Shown here: piece by piece, positions 9,514 through 18,498 of the stretch
Layout of the letters: each line of letters opens with the position of its first letter
How positions within the stretch are numbered: the first letter of the stretch is position 1
Source of the DNA: Symsagittifera roscoffensis
Taxonomy: Eukaryota; Xenacoelomorpha; Acoela; Convolutidae
Reading direction: 5' to 3'
Assembly: GCF_963678635.1 (NCBI RefSeq)
Contig: NC_087064.1
Span: forward strand, 68,188,025-68,252,024
Length of the DNA: 64,000 bases
The notes under the pieces: model-generated
Seen by the model: only the letters and a program-made list of their open reading frames with translations
The model's database searches: none
What the model was told of the DNA's origin: nothing
Position numbers and translations under genes: made by a program

Positions 9514-10018
9514 TCTATTCTTTTCAAGTTTGATTTGATTCGATTCGATATCTGACTCAAGTGAGTAATTTAAATGATCAATCAGGATCTAGAAAAGAAA
9601 TCACGAATATCACACTTATCTGTTTCACCTTACATATATCGTTAAAATTTGCTTAAAAACAGTTCAGATAAAAAGATATTTATCCTAAAATTTATTAAAA
9701 TCAATTGGTTTCTAAAATTTTGGAATTCGACCTAAGATTGGACAGTCCAAACTTTGGATCTATTCCCAAGATCGTCATTTAGTTGTTCATGGTCACTAAC
9801 CCCTACTTACCCATGATCTTAATAACCTAACACATAACATAACATAACACACATATCACATATTACACACAACTTAATCTTTGGCCTAACACTCTTTCGC
9901 ACATCACTCAGCCTATACTTAAGTAATATTTCTTGTGTAGATATACTTGTATGTTCGTATCAGAGAATATCACGTGTACAAGCGCGTACAATTCCCGAGG
10001 ATGCAGTCTTCCTCTGTT
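8622..10018. repeat. Tandem duplication, copy A (1397 bp)
   Basis: Every line I compared is identical to 10022-11418 at a fixed offset of 1400 bp. The copies are separated by 3 bp (CCT, 10019-10021). Copy A carries the first 297 codons of the full SGNH frame plus the spacer and the last codons of the macro-domain frame. Perfect identity means that the duplication is very recent or an assembly artefact. Confidence 0.93.
9514..9959 (-). promoter_or_regulatory. Spacer before the SGNH ORF with a predicted splice acceptor
   Basis: This AT-rich noncoding spacer follows the macro-domain remnant in copy A. On the coding strand the run TGATTTCTTTTCTAG ends with AG at 9589-9590, 75 bases before the ATG at 9513, and makes a very good 3' splice site. 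Short TAACA repeats lie at about 9830-9858. The layout suits a spliced subgenomic mRNA like those that retroviruses use for downstream genes. No donor is pinned down. The same site is repeated at 10989-10990 in copy B. Confidence 0.5.
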
Positions 10019-10913
10019 CCTCCAGTCGTCCAGCTGTCTCTATCAGCCTCCTCACTGTCTGTTCTACGACGGGATCACCCAAGGTGTCACTAGGATCCGG
10101 GATTGTTACTCGATTTATCTCTGCTGGAAGCCGTGTCTCCGTTGTTTGACTCATTTCTCGAGGCGTCAAGAGCTCCATCGGGGACTGCCCACGAGGAATA
10201 TCCCTTGCAGGTATCACTTTCTCCACGGCCGTTGTCAACGCCACCTGCTCCGATCGCTCTTTGTATTCCTGCCTTAAGCGCTCGATCTCTTGACCCTGCT
10301 TTTTGTTGCAGTCTTCAAACAACTTTCTCCACATGTCCCGATCTTCCTCCATCTGGAGCATGCTTTTGGTCATCTCGTCCAGCTCCTTCTCCGTACTTCT
10401 CAGCTGATCGTTCATCTCGTCCAGATCTTGTATGGTTTGGTTCGTCTGAACCTTCTGTGTTACTTTCGCCCTTTTTGGTGGCACAGCTGCTCTCAGTGGT
10501 GAACCAGACGAGGGCGCCTCGCTGTTCATCTCCTGATGCATTCTCGTCAGCCCAGGTTTAGGCTTAGAGGGCATTGGCATCTCACCTGGTTGGTAAGTCC
10601 TGGAACTTCCCAATCCAGGCTCATTCGCCAAGTCACTCCCTGAGAGAGCCCCGTTTCTCCACCTCATCACTCTCATGTTCGGGCGGTCTAGTACTCCTCT
10701 TTCTCCATATGCTGCCATCAACAGGACTTCAGTGGGGCGGTCCCCACGGTTGTCGTGCCCCAAGATGTTGATCAGGGCGGTCAGCAACATGACCACCTCT
10801 GGGTCCTCCAGAGCGAAGTCTCGTTCGATCAGCCGACGATAGATCGCATCTACCATCGGTCCTACATATGCCTCTGCCAGGTCCATCAATTCATCCAGGT
10901 TAAAGTTGTCCAT
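9960..10913 (-). pseudogene. Truncated duplicate of the SGNH ORF (317 aa)
   Basis: The first 297 codons are identical to the 1280-aa frame (helical N-terminus and coiled coil only). The duplication joint then switches into about 20 codons from another frame of the macro-domain region, and the frame stops. It lacks the SGNH domain. It is a by-product of the tandem duplication, but it has its own copy of the spacer and splice acceptor, so it could be expressed as a coiled-coil fragment. Confidence 0.8.
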
Positions 10914-11418
10914 TCTATTCTTTTCAAGTTTGATTTGATTCGATTCGATATCTGACTCAAGTGAGTAATTTAAATGATCAATCAGGATCTAGAAAAGAAA
11001 TCACGAATATCACACTTATCTGTTTCACCTTACATATATCGTTAAAATTTGCTTAAAAACAGTTCAGATAAAAAGATATTTATCCTAAAATTTATTAAAA
11101 TCAATTGGTTTCTAAAATTTTGGAATTCGACCTAAGATTGGACAGTCCAAACTTTGGATCTATTCCCAAGATCGTCATTTAGTTGTTCATGGTCACTAAC
11201 CCCTACTTACCCATGATCTTAATAACCTAACACATAACATAACATAACACACATATCACATATTACACACAACTTAATCTTTGGCCTAACACTCTTTCGC
11301 ACATCACTCAGCCTATACTTAAGTAATATTTCTTGTGTAGATATACTTGTATGTTCGTATCAGAGAATATCACGTGTACAAGCGCGTACAATTCCCGAGG
11401 ATGCAGTCTTCCTCTGTT
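10022..11418. repeat. Tandem duplication, copy B (1397 bp)
   Basis: This copy is identical to 8622-10018 as far as I could compare. It contains the true 3' end of the macro-domain frame, the spacer, and the first 297 codons of the SGNH frame. The junction with copy A has a 3-bp filler, and the outer edges share no long homology, which fits end joining or template switching during reverse transcription. Confidence 0.93.
10914..11307 (-). promoter_or_regulatory. Spacer, copy B, directly after the macro-domain ORF
   Basis: This is the duplicate of the spacer at 9514-9959, with the same TTCTTTTCTAG acceptor (AG at 10989-10990). Before the duplication it would have been the only gap between the macro-domain frame and the SGNH frame. 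It has no coding potential and is AT-rich with TAACA repeats near 11230-11258. Confidence 0.5.
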
Positions 11419-11940
11419 TGGATCGTACACTGGAAGCGAGAGCTCCTTCACGTCCATTTCCACAAGGAAGTCCCTCAGCCTCGTCAAAGACAAGACTAGG
11501 TTTTCTGGGTCCACGTGCTGCTTCTCTGTCGCCCTCGTTACCAAGAAGCATAAGTATTTTCCCGGTATCTGCGACACCGCCGGAGGTAAGGCTGCTACGC
11601 TCCCTATCCCTGGTCTTTGCTTCCAAAGGAATTCCACGATTTTGTATTCCCTCTTAAAATCTGCCGCTAACGCTGTCCTAAAACTCATGTCTGCGGTGAT
11701 TGCTATCGCACATGTTCTGTTTGTGAGTATGAAATCACTGTCTGTTAGTATTATGTTACTTGAATATTCATTTGGTAATTTAAAATAAGACTCAACTACC
11801 CTGCCTATGTCAGGTTTCTTAGGTTCTTCGCCTGTTTCTGCTTCTAAGTCTCCTGTTTCTCTTGCTATTCTTAATTTTTTTATTATCAAGTTTTCAGTGT
11901 GGGTAAGTCCTACCCCCACTCCCCGGACAAAAACAAACAT
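11308..11940 (-). CDS. Macro-domain-like protein (TARG1/ALC1-type) of the retrotransposon
   Basis: The frame is 210 codons. Residues about 60-205 follow the order of a macro (ADP-ribose-binding) domain of the TARG1 type: a strand with AIAITADMSF, helix AADFKREY, strand GKYLCFLVTRATEKQ, helix DPENLVLSLTRLRDFL, strand VKELSLPVYD, helix ELYALVHVIF, and a last strand NIQVYLH. The family removes or binds ADP-ribose on proteins. The loop that is usually Gly-rich (IGCGLD in relatives) reads VYDPNRGRL here, so activity is uncertain. The frame overlaps the end of the Pol frame by 47 nt in another phase. An indel near 11.92 kb could mean that this domain is fused to the Pol C-terminus in intact copies. 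Assignment is by pattern only. Confidence 0.6.
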   Translation of the reverse strand: MFVFVRGVGVGLTHTENLIIKKLRIARETGDLEAETGEEPKKPDIGRVVESYFKLPNEYSSNIILTDSDFILTNRTCAIAITADMSFRTALAADFKREYKIVEFLWKQRPGIGSVAALPPAVSQIPGKYLCFLVTRATEKQHVDPENLVLSLTRLRDFLVEMDVKELSLPVYDPNRGRLHPRELYALVHVIFSDTNIQVYLHKKYYLSIG

Positions 11941-12751
11941 CCATCGACGTCCCCGTCGATCGCATACCGGTTATCAAGTCAAGGTTAGAAGCTGGAATGA
12001 GTAGCCGTCCTTCCTGGGCCGCCCAGGAAGGATCATCTCGTTCAGTCTTGATGTATTTCATGCTTTCACGATCTACGTCTTGAATCGTGACGCTGGTCTT
12101 CTCTGGATCCGAGGTTGTTTCATTCAGCCACTCTAAGACACGCAGGTTCGTCAGGTCTTGTTCATATGACTGCTGTTGCTCATCGTCGAATTCTACCTCG
12201 GGTTTCGACCAGTCGTCAACCCACTCATCGTTGTGATCATCGACTATGTCAATGTCTTGTGACACAGTTATTTCCTCTAAACCCACTACTTCCTCCACTA
12301 TTTTCTTTAGATCTATCCTATCCACTACAAAGTCGTCACCGTAAGGATTGTATTTCTTTCTTGGTCTCGTCCCGTCCTTCTGACGAGTCTGTATGGTGAA
12401 CGGAAGATCCGGTTCCAAGTTCTTGGGAACCTCTATCTGTTCGGGATCCTGCCAATCTTCCTCTGCGTAGGGTAAGGTTTCATCGTCCGCTTCGATCTGT
12501 TCGTTTGGATCCAGGTCCAGCGGTGTATCCGTACCTTCCTCTACGACTTCGTTTCCATCGTTTTTCTCCCTGGTGCCTTTTTCATTGACCTCACAAGCAG
12601 GATCCATCATCAGATAATCCCCTTCTTCCATGTCTGCAGGTATACACCAGTCTTCTGTCGATGGATTGTGTGGCTTTACATTCTCGTAATGGGCGGCTCG
12701 GCCAGTACTCAGTCTATAAAAGCGTCCCTCCTGATGCACCTCTGTAATCAT
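11894..12751 (-). CDS. Integrase C-terminus (GPF box) and acidic tail
   Basis: This is in frame with the integrase core. The TAG at 12764-12766 falls four codons before this Met, and the residues between are RGPF, followed by MITEV. That makes a GPY/F module of Ty3/Gypsy integrases cut by the stop at the position of a usual Trp. After the GPF module (about 35 residues) comes a long acidic tail rich in D and E with no chromodomain. The frame ends at 11894, overlapping the macro-domain frame. The stop probably inactivates the C-terminal part of integrase in this copy unless it is read through. Confidence 0.8.
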   Translation of the reverse strand: MITEVHQEGRFYRLSTGRAAHYENVKPHNPSTEDWCIPADMEEGDYLMMDPACEVNEKGTREKNDGNEVVEEGTDTPLDLDPNEQIEADDETLPYAEEDWQDPEQIEVPKNLEPDLPFTIQTRQKDGTRPRKKYNPYGDDFVVDRIDLKKIVEEVVGLEEITVSQDIDIVDDHNDEWVDDWSKPEVEFDDEQQQSYEQDLTNLRVLEWLNETTSDPEKTSVTIQDVDRESMKYIKTERDDPSWAAQEGRLLIPASNLDLITGMRSTGTSMDVCFCPGSGGRTYPH

Positions 12752-12763
12752 GAAGGGTCCCCT

Positions 12764-14314
12764 CTATTTTTTTAGGAGCTTTTTTGTCCCTTTCGGTGGT
12801 ATAACGTTCTGGAATACCCATACGTAGTCTCCCACCGAGTAAGCCTTTGCACCAGCTGCTTTCTTGTCGAATTTTTTCCTCTGCCTTGCCTGTGCCTGCT
12901 GAGTGTTTCGTCTACACAAATCGTTTAGCTCCTGTTGGCGTCTGATCACATCCCTCGCGTAGACCTGTGGGGACGTTTTCTTTCCTTCATATTCTGGGTA
13001 GAAGAAGGTTAAGGGTAAAGACTTTTCGTGTCCAGTTAGCATCATGTGTGGACTGACTCCAGTGGTGGAGTGTTGCGTGCTATTATATGCTCCCATCACC
13101 TGTGGAAGGTATCTGTCCCAATCAGTCATGTACCTGGAACAATATACTCTCAGCATCGACACTAACGTCCTGTTCTGTCTTTCCACTAAGCCATTCGTCT
13201 GAGGGTGGTATGTCTTGGAGTGAGCCTGAGCGACCTGTGAGCGTCTCATAAGCTCTTTCGTAAGCTCTCCTACGAAAGCTGTTCCATTATCCGATTGAAA
13301 CGTCATCGGACAACCATGTCTTGCTATCCACGTATTGATCAGGTGGTCGCATGTCTCTTCCGCCGAGGCAGTTATGCAGGGCACGGCCTCTGCATACTTC
13401 GTAAAATGATCTATCATGACCAGCACCTGATTGTAACCATTGTCTGTCATGCATATCTTTTGGTGATCTATTTGCACCACCTCGTTGAATTCAGACGACT
13501 CAATCGATTGTAAAGGAAATCGCAACTTCCTAGGATCCTTGACCTGTTGGCATGACAGACATGCTGTTACCCATTTCTCGCATGCCTTTTTCATCCCTGG
13601 CCACTCAAAGCGCTTCAGGATCCTCTGATATACTTTGTCGATCCCCTGATGGCCCATTTGATCATGTGACCTGAATAAAAACTCTGTCTGATAGAGTTGC
13701 GGTAACACTATCGCGTTATACTTGTATAGGACTCTGTCTTCCTCCCTTCTTTTGCAAGCCACAATCCCGTCCTTGTTCAAATATAACCTCCCTTCCTTCT
13801 GCATGAAGTATTGTCTCAGGATGCGATAACTATCCTCCTCGAGGTCCCCTTTATCCGGAGAACCATTCTCGATCCACCTTTTCAGGTTGCTTGTCATGCG
13901 ATCATTTCTCTGCGCTCTTAGAAGGTCCGAGAGTCTGTATCTCGCCTTCAAGTATGTCTTCATGACCCTCATCTGACTATTCAGCTCGTTGGGCTGATGT
14001 GTGTCTTCTTCCATCTTAACGCACCAAATCTTCGCCAACGGTTGTGTTTCTTGTTCAAACGGCTGAAGATCAGTCCTGACTACCTCTTTCTGCGGCAACA
14101 GGCTTATCGAACGTTTCGATACCGCTATCGTTTCTAAGTCATCCGCTGCGTTGTCAAAGACTCTTTCGCTCGGTATAAGGTAGCGATCACTGTCAGGATC
14201 CTGGTACACCTCTCTGTCCAGGTCTCTCGCCCGAGTTTCCACTAGTAGCGTGTGTATCGCCAGTTCTGACAGTTCTGATCCCGAGGTCGAATTCCTGTCT
14301 GAGTAGGTGTCCAT
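12764..14314 (-). CDS. Retrotransposon integrase core
   Basis: The protein has 516 codons. The HHCC zinc module is at about residues 214-253 (HDQMGH, then CLSC). The DDE catalytic core follows, with Asp in QIDHQ (about 283), Asp in SDNGTA (about 340) and Glu in GLVERQN (about 375). These are all three catalytic acids, with normal Gypsy spacing. About 200 residues precede the zinc module and are a linker from RNase H. The same frame is open upstream back to RNase H, apart from TAA codons at 14495 and 14327. Integrase joins the cDNA ends to host DNA. It ends at the TAG described for the next segment. Confidence 0.93.
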   Translation of the reverse strand: MDTYSDRNSTSGSELSELAIHTLLVETRARDLDREVYQDPDSDRYLIPSERVFDNAADDLETIAVSKRSISLLPQKEVVRTDLQPFEQETQPLAKIWCVKMEEDTHQPNELNSQMRVMKTYLKARYRLSDLLRAQRNDRMTSNLKRWIENGSPDKGDLEEDSYRILRQYFMQKEGRLYLNKDGIVACKRREEDRVLYKYNAIVLPQLYQTEFLFRSHDQMGHQGIDKVYQRILKRFEWPGMKKACEKWVTACLSCQQVKDPRKLRFPLQSIESSEFNEVVQIDHQKICMTDNGYNQVLVMIDHFTKYAEAVPCITASAEETCDHLINTWIARHGCPMTFQSDNGTAFVGELTKELMRRSQVAQAHSKTYHPQTNGLVERQNRTLVSMLRVYCSRYMTDWDRYLPQVMGAYNSTQHSTTGVSPHMMLTGHEKSLPLTFFYPEYEGKKTSPQVYARDVIRRQQELNDLCRRNTQQAQARQRKKFDKKAAGAKAYSVGDYVWVFQNVIPPKGTKKLLKK

Positions 14315-14494
14315 TCTTGAGCTTTCTTAAATATCATTCGTCGAGGGTGTTGTGCTGGAGACTGCACGCTCCTCCAGATCATGTCTGTACCTTCTTCGCA
14401 TCCATCTGAACTCCCCTGACAAAACCTTGTTCTCTAGGTCCTGTTTCTCATCAGGAATTTTCTCGTCTATCTCAGACTCCCCGGACAAATTTTC
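14315..14494 (-). other. Pol linker segment between two TAA stops, with PPT-like repeats
   Basis: The pol frame continues here between RNase H and integrase but is bounded by TAA at 14495-14497 and interrupted by TAA at 14327-14329. The 11-mer TGTCCGGGGAG of the 3' PPT occurs at 14477-14488, with a one-base variant at 14411-14422. A further perfect copy is at 14543-14554, just inside the previous ORF. In protein terms the copies read LSGE. Confidence 0.6.
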
Positions 14495-15829
14495 TTATCC
14501 CGGGTGTTGATCTTGTGATCGCTGGTTCTTTTCATCATCCGTCTCCCCGGACAAATGGTCCTGCAGCAGTTTTTTTTTTAACTTTTCACCCTCTTTATCC
14601 CGGTCCACAAAGGTGACCGTTTTCTTTCGCTTGCTGCTCCCCTGTTCTTTCTGTCCGTAAGAAGTACTGGTTAAAATCTCTTGGGGTATTGAGGATACTA
14701 GTTGCTGAACTATTGTCCTACAATCCCTCTCGTTCTCTTCGTGCTGTCGTCTGGACGGCATGATCTTCACCTTCTCACTGACTGTTAGCGATGCCACTGC
14801 TGCTGTCCACTCGGGGTCATCTCTGGTCACTTCTCTTTCTAACAATCCACCCAGCATCCGCATCACTTGTGGTGTGACTTGCACCGTTTTATTCAATAAT
14901 GAGAGGCTGTTTATATTCATGCGAGAGAGTTCTTGCTGGACCAGGTTCGAGCGCAGCAACAAATCCAAGGGGACCGGGTCCTCCTTGGACAGGATCTTTA
15001 TCTCGGCTGCTTTCTCTACAGGTAACTCAGGGTGCCCTGGAATTTGATGTCCAGACTTATCCAACCATCTCGTCAAGGGAAGCGCTTCATAAGTTTCTTT
15101 GTCCAGAAACGAGAATCCCTCTTTTATTTCCGCCTGATTGGCCTGTTTCTGCTCCAATCTTTCATAGAACTCAGTTTTCTTGCTGAGGCTGTCAGCATTC
15201 TGGTGTTTATCACGCATCCTATGTTCGATTATCATATGGTAGCCATCCAATCTTACTATCCATCTACCAATATAACTCTGATCCATCGAGTAGGTCTTCA
15301 ACCAGGATAACGCTCTGTTGTCCAAGCGTAACTTGAAGGGAGCGCTCCCCAAGTATGCACGGTACTTCTCCACGAAGGTGACTACTGCAAACATTTCTGC
15401 TTTTGGTGCGCCATATTTCATCTCTGTGTCACTCAAGACTTTGCTGCCGTATGCAATGGGACGGAGAACTGTTCTTCCGTTCCATTCTTGCTCTTGATGC
15501 AAGATTCCTGAGATGGCCACCACCGATGCGTCTGTGTCGAGAACATACATGCCCTTTTCTGTAGGCATGCCTAGCACTGGCGCTTCGCACAGTTCCCGCT
15601 TTATGTTCTCGAAAGCAACTTGTGCCTCATCGTTCCATTCGAACTTCTTCCCTTTGTTGCGCATCAGCTTCTGCATCGGATACACCTTGTCCGCATATCC
15701 TTTAATGAATTCTCGGTAGTAATTGGCAAACCCTAGGAAGCTCATGAGCTGTGTGTCCGTTCTGGGAGCTTTCCATGTCAACACTGCTTCCACTGCTTCC
15801 GGGTCCGGCCTCACACCATGCCTATCCAC
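14495..15829 (-). CDS. RT thumb and RNase H
   Basis: The frame is 444 codons. It starts within the RT connection region (HGVRPDPEAVEAV) and leads into RNase H at about residues 90-205, with acidic residues in DTDAS, AEMFAVV and DNRALSWL. About 230 residues of charged linker follow. It belongs to the same protein as the RT frame at 15811-18498, but the phase changes near 15.82 kb, inside a conserved RT motif (YLG...GVRPDP). This copy has therefore suffered an indel there. The frame ends with TAA at 14495. Confidence 0.92.
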   Translation of the reverse strand: MDRHGVRPDPEAVEAVLTWKAPRTDTQLMSFLGFANYYREFIKGYADKVYPMQKLMRNKGKKFEWNDEAQVAFENIKRELCEAPVLGMPTEKGMYVLDTDASVVAISGILHQEQEWNGRTVLRPIAYGSKVLSDTEMKYGAPKAEMFAVVTFVEKYRAYLGSAPFKLRLDNRALSWLKTYSMDQSYIGRWIVRLDGYHMIIEHRMRDKHQNADSLSKKTEFYERLEQKQANQAEIKEGFSFLDKETYEALPLTRWLDKSGHQIPGHPELPVEKAAEIKILSKEDPVPLDLLLRSNLVQQELSRMNINSLSLLNKTVQVTPQVMRMLGGLLEREVTRDDPEWTAAVASLTVSEKVKIMPSRRQHEENERDCRTIVQQLVSSIPQEILTSTSYGQKEQGSSKRKKTVTFVDRDKEGEKLKKKLLQDHLSGETDDEKNQRSQDQHPG

Positions 15830-18498
15830 ATTCGTCCTAGGTACTTAATCGAGTCCATAAGGATTTCACATTTCGATGGTTTGCACTTTAATCCTGCTCT
15901 TTTCATGCATCCAAAGACCTCATCGAGCTTATCAATGTGGTCTTCCAGGGTCGGTGTCGCTATGACTACGTCATCCACGTAACACATCACAAGATTCCCG
16001 TACTTCTTGGTCAATCTCGTCAACGCCTGAGCCATCAGTCTTTGAAAAGTGGCCGTTGCATTGCACAAGCCGAAGGGCATCCTCTTCCACTGGTACAATC
16101 CCAATTCGCACGCGAATCCGGTTTTCTCTCTGTCCTTCTTTCGCAGAGGGACCTGCCAGAAGGCAGAACCTAAGTCCAATGTGGTGAAGAACTTGGCAAG
16201 TTTAGATAGGCTCTCATCTATTCGCGGTATCGGGTACGCATCTTTTATCGTTACCGCGTTCAAGTAACGAAAGTCGCAACAAAATCTAAGCTGCCCCCCT
16301 TTCTTTTTCGCCATTACTACTCCGCAAGCCCATGGCGATTTCGAGGGTTCTATCATGTCATATTCAAGCAACATATCTATTTCCGCTCGGCACGCTTCCG
16401 ATTTATGTGGCGTCATTCGCCTTGCGCCTTCCCTGTGGGGAACGGCGCCCTCTTCTAGTTCGATTTCGTGTTCGACGAAATTACAGCAACCGATATCCGC
16501 TTTATGTTTTGAAAATACATCTGCGTTCCGATTTAGGAGGTCCCGCAATTTTTCGAAATCTCCCTCACCTATTTTCCCTTTTAAATGTTCTATCTCTGGC
16601 AAAACCGGTTTGTCAGATTCTAATTCATATGACGAGGGGCGTTCCGGAAAATTCGAGCAGCTTGATAACCCGTCATCCGTTTCGGATTTCATTGAAAACA
16701 ATTTATGAATAGATTTTAATTCATTAATTCTCTTTAAAATTTTATCTTTATTGGCATGATAAGGACAGTCTTTCACACAATATTTCTTCAAGTTTTGTGT
16801 CTCCTCATAGTCGGTCCTCATCGGCAAAGCGTAGCCAAGCTTCTTTCCACGCTGGATTGAAACCGTGGTGTCCAGTGTGTTCAACAACACACTGACACAC
16901 AGTCCGTTTCGCGTTACTGAGAAGCTCCGGCCTAAAATCACCGAACTCTGACTATTTGGATTCGGTACTAAGCAAACCTGTTTACTATCACTTAACGAAT
17001 TTAAATTTCTCATTCTAAAAATTGCTACTACAGCTTGTCCTGGTTGTAATTTTACTTTTCTATCCAAAAAAACTGGTACCTTATTTTCGTCTGTTATTAT
17101 CCTATTAATTGGTCTCTTAACATACTTCCGGTCCGGGTTTCTAATCCGTATCAGACCGTTGTTCAAGTCAATCATCACGTCAAAATTCCTGACAAAATCT
17201 CTGCCCAAGATGAATTGGTCGGCGTCGTCCAGATTCTCTACCACCAGGAAGCTCATCCAAAGATCTCGTCCTCCCATGTGAAGGACCGTTATCGGTGTTC
17301 TTCCGGCTACGTAGATGGCTCTTCGATTGGCGGCGGCCAGTCGGAGATTCGTTGGAATTAGATCTTCCCGCGTGAAGCCCATTCTTTCCCAAGTTTTTAT
17401 CGGCATCACACTCACTACCGCTCCTGTGTCCAGAAGCCCTGTGACTCCGATTTTTGTTCCGTTGGTGTCGAGCAGATGTGCGGTCACATCTGCTTCATAC
17501 CCAATGTGTACTGCGTCTTGTTCCATCATGGCGTCATGGCCTATCCTGCGGACCTTTAGTTCCTCTTCTCCCAAATAGATCTGCCCCATTTGGTCATCAT
17601 CTGTTGTTACATAAGTCCTGGTGTAGATACTGATTCCATCCACGTTCAGCATTATTTGATACGGCCCATAGACTTCCAGGTAGCGTCCATGAAGTTTCTT
17701 CATGCGAGGGCCACCCGTCGTTAGTAGTGCTAGCACAGCTCTCGACTCGGTGCGTGGCTCCACCTGCCTCAGATAATCTGCATATGTGTCCAAATGTATT
17801 AAAGTGAACTCTGATGGTTCACTCAGATTTCTTATTACCTGGTGTCCAGCCACTGAGATTATCGACTGTATCTTATTTCCCTGCGGCACCATGCCGAACC
17901 TCTTACCGGAGATCACTTTAAGTTTCATGTCTAAACTGCTTGGTGTTTTCGTCTCCTCGAACTCCGTTGCTTCGAAGGTGTTCAATTGCTCCTGAAGCTT
18001 TTCATTTTCCAGTTCAAGTTTCACTTTTTGTTCGATCTCTTTCGTCACCAATTCCTGTTGTACTCTATTTAGAGCATCCCTTGCGGCTGCCTTATAATCG
18101 ATCTTGAAGTCCTCAGCCGCAGTTGCCGGTTCCGGCTCACGTGTCTCCCCTGTTACCGCTTGCATTTTCTTTGCCGCCAGCTCTTGAGGTTTATCTTTTC
18201 TGCGTGCCTCCGCTTCACTCAAAAGTCGAGCCTTGCTGGCTTTCACTCCTGACAAAGCTTCTTCATGTCTTGGATGCTTGATGTCTGCCACTGCATCCCA
18301 GAATTGCGGACAATCTGATTTAAAATGACCTTCCAAGTTGCAAAAGAAACACCTCGGGCCAAATTTCGCAATTACTCCTCTCATGAAATCCTCATGGTCC
18401 AACTCCGACGCATCTTCGTCCTCGAGGCTAAACCTATTGCTTTCATGCCTTGTTTGTAAGCTGGGCATGCTGACACATGATGGTCTGTTGAACTGCAA
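15811..18498 (-). CDS. Second zinc knuckle, aspartic protease and reverse transcriptase
   Basis: The frame is 895 codons in the -1 phase relative to Gag. A CCHC knuckle is at about residues 47-60 (CFFCNLEGHFKSDC). The retropepsin motif LLDTGAVVSVMP is at about 350-362. RT runs from about 720, with FCCDFRYLN, the MPFGLCNA box, and the YVDD catalytic centre at about 838. The RT is clearly of Ty3/Gypsy type. The knuckle would normally belong to nucleocapsid, so the Gag/Pol phase change lies between the two knuckles. The frame breaks at 15811, where the next frame takes over. The listed start is a TTG, not a true initiator. Confidence 0.93.
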   Translation of the reverse strand: MQFNRPSCVSMPSLQTRHESNRFSLEDEDASELDHEDFMRGVIAKFGPRCFFCNLEGHFKSDCPQFWDAVADIKHPRHEEALSGVKASKARLLSEAEARRKDKPQELAAKKMQAVTGETREPEPATAAEDFKIDYKAAARDALNRVQQELVTKEIEQKVKLELENEKLQEQLNTFEATEFEETKTPSSLDMKLKVISGKRFGMVPQGNKIQSIISVAGHQVIRNLSEPSEFTLIHLDTYADYLRQVEPRTESRAVLALLTTGGPRMKKLHGRYLEVYGPYQIMLNVDGISIYTRTYVTTDDDQMGQIYLGEEELKVRRIGHDAMMEQDAVHIGYEADVTAHLLDTNGTKIGVTGLLDTGAVVSVMPIKTWERMGFTREDLIPTNLRLAAANRRAIYVAGRTPITVLHMGGRDLWMSFLVVENLDDADQFILGRDFVRNFDVMIDLNNGLIRIRNPDRKYVKRPINRIITDENKVPVFLDRKVKLQPGQAVVAIFRMRNLNSLSDSKQVCLVPNPNSQSSVILGRSFSVTRNGLCVSVLLNTLDTTVSIQRGKKLGYALPMRTDYEETQNLKKYCVKDCPYHANKDKILKRINELKSIHKLFSMKSETDDGLSSCSNFPERPSSYELESDKPVLPEIEHLKGKIGEGDFEKLRDLLNRNADVFSKHKADIGCCNFVEHEIELEEGAVPHREGARRMTPHKSEACRAEIDMLLEYDMIEPSKSPWACGVVMAKKKGGQLRFCCDFRYLNAVTIKDAYPIPRIDESLSKLAKFFTTLDLGSAFWQVPLRKKDREKTGFACELGLYQWKRMPFGLCNATATFQRLMAQALTRLTKKYGNLVMCYVDDVVIATPTLEDHIDKLDEVFGCMKRAGLKCKPSKCEILMDSIKYLGRMWIGMV

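Noticed and set aside
5402-9555. Plus-strand open frames across the retrotransposon (for example 5402-5989, 6221-6952, 8299-8877)
   Set aside because: They are antisense shadows of the minus-strand coding frames, with no family motifs and odd composition.
18381-18498. Programmed -1 frameshift between Gag and Pol
   Set aside because: The phases fit, but I see no slippery heptamer, and the phase changes between two zinc knuckles of the same domain, so an indel in this copy is as likely.
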